Origin: Stereocaulon alpinum
Lineage: Eukaryota; Ascomycota; Lecanoromycetes; Lecanorales; Stereocaulaceae
DNA: 64,000 bases
Direction: 5' to 3'
Assembly: GCA_018257865.1 (NCBI GenBank)
Contig: JAEUBA010000071.1
Coordinates: forward strand, 102,880-166,879
Shown: positions 58,458-64,000 of the stretch, piece after piece
How the letters are laid out: each line of letters opens with the position of its first letter
Numbering within the stretch: the stretch's first letter is position 1
Notes under the pieces: model-generated
What the model was told of the DNA's origin: nothing
Databases searched by the model: none
What the model saw: only the letters and a program-made list of their open reading frames with translations
Made by a program: the position numbers and the translations under genes

Positions 58458-59463
58458 CAACCCGGTAACTATGGGCGCAGTTACCGCTGAACCCCTAAGG
58501 GCAAAACTCAAAATGTTCGGTGCTTGCTAGGGCGACACTATTAGACTATATATAGCTTAGTGGTCCGGGGGTGCGGTATACCCCGGAGCCCTAATAATTA
58601 TCCCCCCCCTAGGGCGACGTCTACGGCGCCTAGTAGGGTAGAAAAACATCGTTCCCCTATAATAAGCCCGAATATTCGGTGCAAGTCGGGTCGCAAGGCC
58701 CCTGAAGGGCGCCCTACTAGATATTATTCGTACCTGAAGGACTTAGCGAAATAAGAAAGTTAAAGCCCGCGAAGGGAACTTCTAGTTAGCGGCCTCCCTA
58801 AAGGACGCTTCCGCTAGGTAGTAGGCCCCTGAAGGGCGCCCCTACCGGATTATTCGTGCCCGAAGGACTTAGCGAAATAAGAAAGTTAAAGCCCGCGAAG
58901 GGAACTTCTAGTTAGCGGCCTCCCTAAAGGACGCTTCCGCTAGGTAGTAGGCCCCTAAAGGGCGCCCCTACCGGAATATTTATACCCGAAGGATTTAGCG
59001 AATAAAGATAGCGGCCCCTATAAAGGGCGATTCCGCTAGATAGTAGGCCCCCGTAGGGCGCCCCTATTAATATTATTCGTACCCGAAGGACTTAGCGATA
59101 TAATATAGTTAAAGCCCCTAGCGAAAATTTATTACTATAGGCTACGCGCCGAAGCAGCGTAGTAGGGTTAGGACGGCGGGAACCCTATTAGGTCGCTTAG
59201 TAGCTAATTATAGCTACCGCCCCCTAAAAAAATCCCTTAGAAATTACCCCCTTAACGGTATTAAACCCCGGACCTTTACAATTCGGGTTAAGATTATCAA
59301 GCTTTATTACACCGAACATACTTATTAACCTAGTAACTATAGGCGCAGTTACCGCTAAACCCCTAAGGGCAAAACTTAAAATATTCGGTACTTACTAGGG
59401 CGATACTATTAGACTATATATAGCTTAGTAGTCCGGGGGTGCGGTGTACCTCGGAGCCCTAAC
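58458..59463 (+). mobile_element. short element with ~138-base direct terminal repeats (TRIM-like)
   Basis: 58458-58595 and 59325-59463 are direct repeats (gtaactatgggcgcagttaccgct versus gtaactataggcgcagttaccgct, through to the shared gagccctaa). Differences are mostly C/T and G/A. The roughly 730-base interior has four tandem units with GCCCCTGAAGGGCGCC and CCCGAAGGACTTAGCGA, and no coding capacity. The form recalls a non-autonomous LTR element. Primer-binding and polypurine sites were not identified. Confidence 0.5.
58690..59110. repeat. tandem repeat of ~95-130 base units
   Basis: Four units each start near gcccctgaagggcgcc and contain cgaaggacttagcgaaataagaaag. The first two are almost identical, the third is shortened and the fourth has diverged. 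Confidence 0.8.
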
Positions 59464-60255
59464 AATCCAGTAATATTAGTAATACCTACAATACCTACAA
59501 TATCCAGTAATATTAGTAATATTAGTAATACCTACAATATCTAGTAGCACTAGCAATATCTAGTAATATCTAGTAATATCCTATAACACCTATAACACCT
59601 ATAATATCTAGTAATATTAGTAATACCTACAATATCTAGGAATACTAGTAATACCTACAATATCTAGTAGCACTAGTAACACCTATAATATCTAGTAATA
59701 TTAGTAGCACCTATAATACCTATAATATCTAGTAATATTAGTAGCACTAGCAGCACTAGTAATATCTAGTAATATTAGTAACACCTATAACACCTGTAAT
59801 ATCTAGTAATATTAGTAATATTAGTAATACCTACAATATCCAGTAGCACCAGTAATACCTACAATATCTAGTAATATTAGTAGTACCTACAATACCTATA
59901 ATATCTAGTAATATTAGTAACACCTACAATACCTACAATATCTAGTAATATCCTATAACACCTATAACACCTGCAATATCTAGTAATATTAGTAACACCT
60001 ATAATATCCTATAGTACCAGCAGCACTAGCAATATCTAGTAATATCTAGTAATATCTAGTAACACCTATAACACCTATAATATCTAGTAATATTAGTAAC
60101 ACCTATAATATCTAGTAGCACTAGTAATACCTATAATATCTAGTAATATTAGTAGTACCTATAATACTAGTAATATTAGTAATATCTAGTAATATTAGTA
60201 ATATCTAGTAATATTAGTAATATCTAGTAGTACTAGTAATATTAGTAATACCTAG
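59464..60255. repeat. AT-rich TAGTAATAT/CTATAATAC minisatellite
   Basis: About 800 bases of variants of agtaatattagtaatacctacaatatct with a basic period of about nine. Almost no other sequence occurs in this span. Confidence 0.9.
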
Positions 60256-60880
60256 ATAGTTTATTAATTATTAATTAACTGTTTACTAACCGTCTACTAA
60301 CCGTTTACTAACTATCTACTAACCGTTTACTAACCGTCTACTAACTATTTACTAACCGTCTACTAACCGTCTACTAACTATAACCGTTTACTAACTTCTG
60401 CAACGGTTATTGGTTTTAGGAAGAGATATTCTAACGTTATTACAACCAAATATAAACCGAATACCAACCAAATAAAGACTATTATCTAACTAGTAGTCAA
60501 CTATTTAATTATAGTATTAGAATTTTATAGGTGGATATTATAGTATAACCTAAGATAGATTAGCGCGTATTACGGTCTCCCGCCTAATTAGAGTTAGTAT
60601 AGCCTATTAGTACCTAAATTAGTCCTAAAAAGGTTAATTAGTATTTAATTATTAACTTAAGATATTAGAAGATTCGTTTAACTACTCCCTAATAAGCTTA
60701 CGTTAGGTTTATACCGTAGTAACTAACTACTAATACGGGGTATACTGTATAAGGTAAGATTAGAATAATAGCGACGATAACGAGTACGACGGGCGAGTAG
60801 GCCTATTAGGCTAGACGAGCGATTATACTAGGTTACGAACCTAGTAAAATAATATAAGATAGGGGGAAAGGAGAGAAGGG
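60256..60880. other. AT-rich RIP-mutated DNA
   Basis: Begins with CTACTAACCGTTTACTAAC repeats (60280-60400), followed by AT-rich sequence without readable coding. It may include the 5' UTR of the LINE. Confidence 0.5.
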
Positions 60881-63800
60881 AGGTATTAGTAGTAAAGGTA
60901 GATAAGGAACGCGTCCTAACGCGATAATAGGGTAATAATAATAATAGTAGAAACCTACTAAAGATCTATAGGGCCCTTAAGGTAGGGAAAGAATTAAAGA
61001 AAGAATATAGTATATAAAGGCTATAGAATAGGCGCTACTAGAGTTTATAGAGAAGGTCTAGGGGATACTATAGGCAAATATAAATAAGACTATATAGGGC
61101 TTCTTCTAGAATATAATAGAAAGAATTATAGAGTATATATAGGAGAATACCGCTAAAAGATATACTATAAAGGAGTACTATAGCTAACTAATATATAAAG
61201 ACTACCTAACTAGAAGGGTAAATAATAGCTAGGCGGATATAGTTTATATAGCCTAAAGGGGCTAAAATACTATCTACCTAACTATACCTAAGGTAGAAGA
61301 TATTAAGAAAGCGAAGTAGGTAATAGTTAGGATTAATAATACTAGCGAAAAGATATAGATAGCTATAATAACTCTTCCCTAACTAGTATAAATATTTAGG
61401 GGAGTAGGGGGAGTAGCTAGGGAGATTATTATAATAAGAAGGACTATAGGGGGGGATATTATTCTCTAGATAGCCTTAGTAAAGGCTAGGGAGGAGTTAG
61501 AGAAGGATAATAGGTAGGTAAGGAGACTTTATAAGTTAGTAAGAGTCCTCTAGAAGATAGTAATAGTAGTAATTTATAGAGTAGAAAAGATAATAGATAT
61601 AAAGGATTAATAAGGGATCTTTAAAACCCTAAGAAAAGATAATAAGAAGCTTTACCTAGAGTTAGAGATAATAAAGGCTAAATAGTCTATATTTATATCG
61701 AAGCTAGACGTACTTAAGAGGGAGAAGAGATTCTCTATACTAATAATTAAGGTCCTAAGCCTAGAGGCGGCGAACCGGCTTATTATAAAGGGGATAGTAG
61801 TAGAGAATAGCCTCCTCTTCTATAATTACTAGGAGAGAGAAGCCGCCCTTAAGTAGTACTTTAACTACTATAGGTATAGATATATTACTAAGGCGTATAA
61901 ATACCCTACCTACTATAGGATATATACCTAAAACTATATAACTAATAATTATATAAAAAGAGCTGGTAGTAAGCCTAAGTATATAGTATATAAGGGGGAG
62001 TACCTAATATAGAGTAAAACCTACTTAATCTAATAGAAGGAGAATACTAAGGCTAAGTAGAGAATTAAGTATAAGCTAAAATACTTTAAAGAGACCCTAA
62101 AGTAATACTTAATAGGGCCTATACTAGCAATACTAGGAAGGATTAGCCTAAAAGGGTAGTATAAAGTAATCTCTAAAGGGAAGAGGAAGGCCTTAGAGGA
62201 TATAATAGATAAGCCTTAGAAAGGAACTAAGGAGGTAGTAAAGAGGGGATAACTAATAACCCTCTCTAAAGCAGAATAAGGGTAATAGCTCCTATCTATA
62301 GAGAGGATTAGTCTAATAAATACCCTTAAGTAGACTTTAGGAGTAGTAAAGACTACTAAGACTACCTAAATATAGGAGAATGTTTAAGCGGCCCTTACCT
62401 AATAAGGAATATACCCTACCTAAAAATACTATAGTATAATATATAGAGGAAGAAGGATATAGTAATAGTATTACTTCTTAAAAATAAAGATATAAAAGAT
62501 ATAGACGTATTAGCGATTTAAGAGCTAGTATATAACCTAATAAATAGAACCTTATATAATATAAGTATAAGTAGGTTCTACTTAGCTTATAGGGGAGACC
62601 TAGAGGCTAGAATATACTTCTATATAAATAAAAGGATAGATCCTAACGACTAGGGGGTAGAGTACTAGGAGGGCGACTTATACTTATTATAGATTTAGAC
62701 TAAGAGAACCTAAAATAATACTAATACTAAGGACGAAAATACTAAGGAGCTAATAGTAGAGAGGGTATAAGTATATAATATCTATAACCCTTTACTAGTA
62801 AGCTATATATTAGTAGATAGCCCTATAACTATCCTAAGGCTAAAGGAGGCCTTAGAAAGTAAAGGCGAATATATTATAGTAGGGGATTTTAACCTATACT
62901 ACCCCTAATAGAATAACCTAGGACGAGCTATATACTATATAATAGTAGATAGGCTACTAGAAGTAGTAGGAGAGAAGGGGATAATCCTTAGACTACTAGA
63001 GAAGTTAGTTATATAGTAAAGTAGGGGCTTAGAGAGCGCTATTAACCTTATATTCCTAACTAAAGGCGCGTATAATATAATAGCGAAGTGCGGAGTAAGA
63101 GAAGACCTTAATATAGGGTTAGATTATATACTAATTATAACGGAGCTAGAATAGACTTAGAGTAAGCGCTAGGTATACTAGAAGAGAGCTTAGAAAAGGA
63201 TAAAGATAGAGGCGACTAGCGAAGAGATCCGGAAATATATAAGGATCCTAAATAGGGTTATAGGTAGATACTTATTAGACTTAGAGGAAGTAATTAACCT
63301 ATATATTAATAAGCTTATAGCTGCGCTATAGAAGGTAGTAGAGAATACTATCCTATTTAAGGAACCCTACGCCGGAGCTAAACTATACTAGAATAGGGCG
63401 TATATAAGAGTTACTAAGGCGTTATAGGTAGCACTTAAGGCCTACTATTATAGTAGAAATATATAGACTAAGGAGGCTTTCTACTAAACTAAAAGGAAAA
63501 AGGTTACTATCCTATAAAAGACTAGGATAATAGCTTTTTAAGAGGGGGTCTATAGAATATTACTAAAGCTAAGAGGAGTATAGTAACTTACTAAGTAGGG
63601 AAGGGAAAGAAGTATACGCCTTAAAGAGCTACTATAATTCCCAGCTATTAAAGACGGGAACGGGAATAAAGTAATAGACTTTAAAGGGAAGATAGAGGCC
63701 TTAAAAAGGGTCCTCTTCCCGCTCTTACCTTTAGTAGACTTAATAGATATTAAGGGGGCTAATTACTTAAAGCCTATTATAATAGATAGCGAGATTACTA

Positions 63801-64000
63801 TAAAGGAGGTAAGGGATATAATTTAGTACCTAGTAGCAGATAAGGCCCTAGGGATTTTAAGGATCCTAAATAGGTTTCTAAGAGCGGTATATATAGAAAT
63901 AGGGGAGACCTTTTAAAGGGTATTTTAAGTATACCTAGATTATAGATACTACCTAAAGAAGTTCTACGAAGCGAATATAGTAATACTAAAGAAGCTAAAG
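60881..64000 (+). mobile_element. Tad1-type LINE, RIP-destroyed, running off the window
   Basis: No frame is open, but domain traces read through the stops. Zinc-knuckle-like Cys/His remnants in a gag-like region occur near 61820-62060. The endonuclease signature IVGDFNLYYP with stops where Gln/Trp belong is near 62877-62925. The start of a reverse transcriptase (KEVRDII, YLVADKALG, RFLRA) is near 63800-63890. The order gag-EN-RT on the plus strand fits a Tad1/I-clade LINE. CpA is very rare while TpA is everywhere and CpG survives, the dinucleotide bias expected of RIP. The 3' end lies outside the window. Confidence 0.8.

Overview
The window is nuclear DNA of a filamentous ascomycete (Pezizomycotina). 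It has split genes with 45-80 base introns (GTAAGT/GTATGT donors, CTAAC/CTGAC-like branch sites, CAG/TAG acceptors), NB-ARC and NACHT receptors, Fot1/pogo transposases and a DUF3435 tyrosine recombinase. CpA is turned into TpA in repeated DNA, which is the mark of repeat-induced point mutation (RIP). Species cannot be named. Gene models come from reading frames and splice signals by eye; for spliced genes each model was checked for a continuous frame across all exons.

Layout. 0-10 kb: small unrecognised genes, a poly-Glu membrane protein and a broken chromodomain gene. 10-13 kb: gene-poor GC-rich then AT-rich DNA. 13.5-17.7 kb: an NB-ARC/TPR receptor (NLR1) head-to-head with a small PigL_N-like protein; the two share an amyloid-type motif. 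18.3-21.2 kb: a TA-flanked MITE, a decayed Fot1-like element and a dispersed repeat. 21.7-23.6 kb: a PLAC8 gene and an orphan gene. 25.1-28.5 kb: NLR2 (serine hydrolase + NB-ARC + TPR). 28.7-31.1 kb: an intact Fot1-like transposase and another dispersed-repeat copy. 31.7-34.3 kb: a minisatellite, a MADS-box-like gene and a RIP-riddled DUF7924 nuclease-like pseudogene. 34.6-43.1 kb: a giant ZNFX1-type helicase gene between two direct repeats. 43.9-52.9 kb: an aminoglycoside-phosphotransferase-like kinase, a NACHT fragment, a dynamin-like GTPase and two fungal-specific genes. 54.2-54.7 kb: a broken ubiquitin-like/collagen-like gene. 54.9-57.6 kb: an intact 804-residue DUF3435 tyrosine recombinase, the type that acts as the captain of Starship giant transposons. 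58-64 kb: AT-rich satellites, an LTR-like direct-repeat element and a RIP-destroyed Tad1-type LINE.

Interpretation. The captain-like recombinase is at the right end of the gene-bearing part and is transcribed leftwards. Captains sit at the 5' end of their Starship and read inwards, so the 54 kb to the left is the natural candidate for cargo. That DNA is rich in receptor and immunity-like genes (two NLRs, a NACHT fragment, a ZNFX1 helicase, a dynamin-like GTPase). This is inference; the element ends were not identified.

Decay is graded. The far right is saturated with CpA-to-TpA changes. Several left-hand genes (NLR1, chromodomain, DUF7924, ubiquitin-like) are broken mainly by in-frame stops explicable as C-to-T or G-to-A. 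The captain, NLR2, the helicase, the dynamin-like gene and one transposase are intact.
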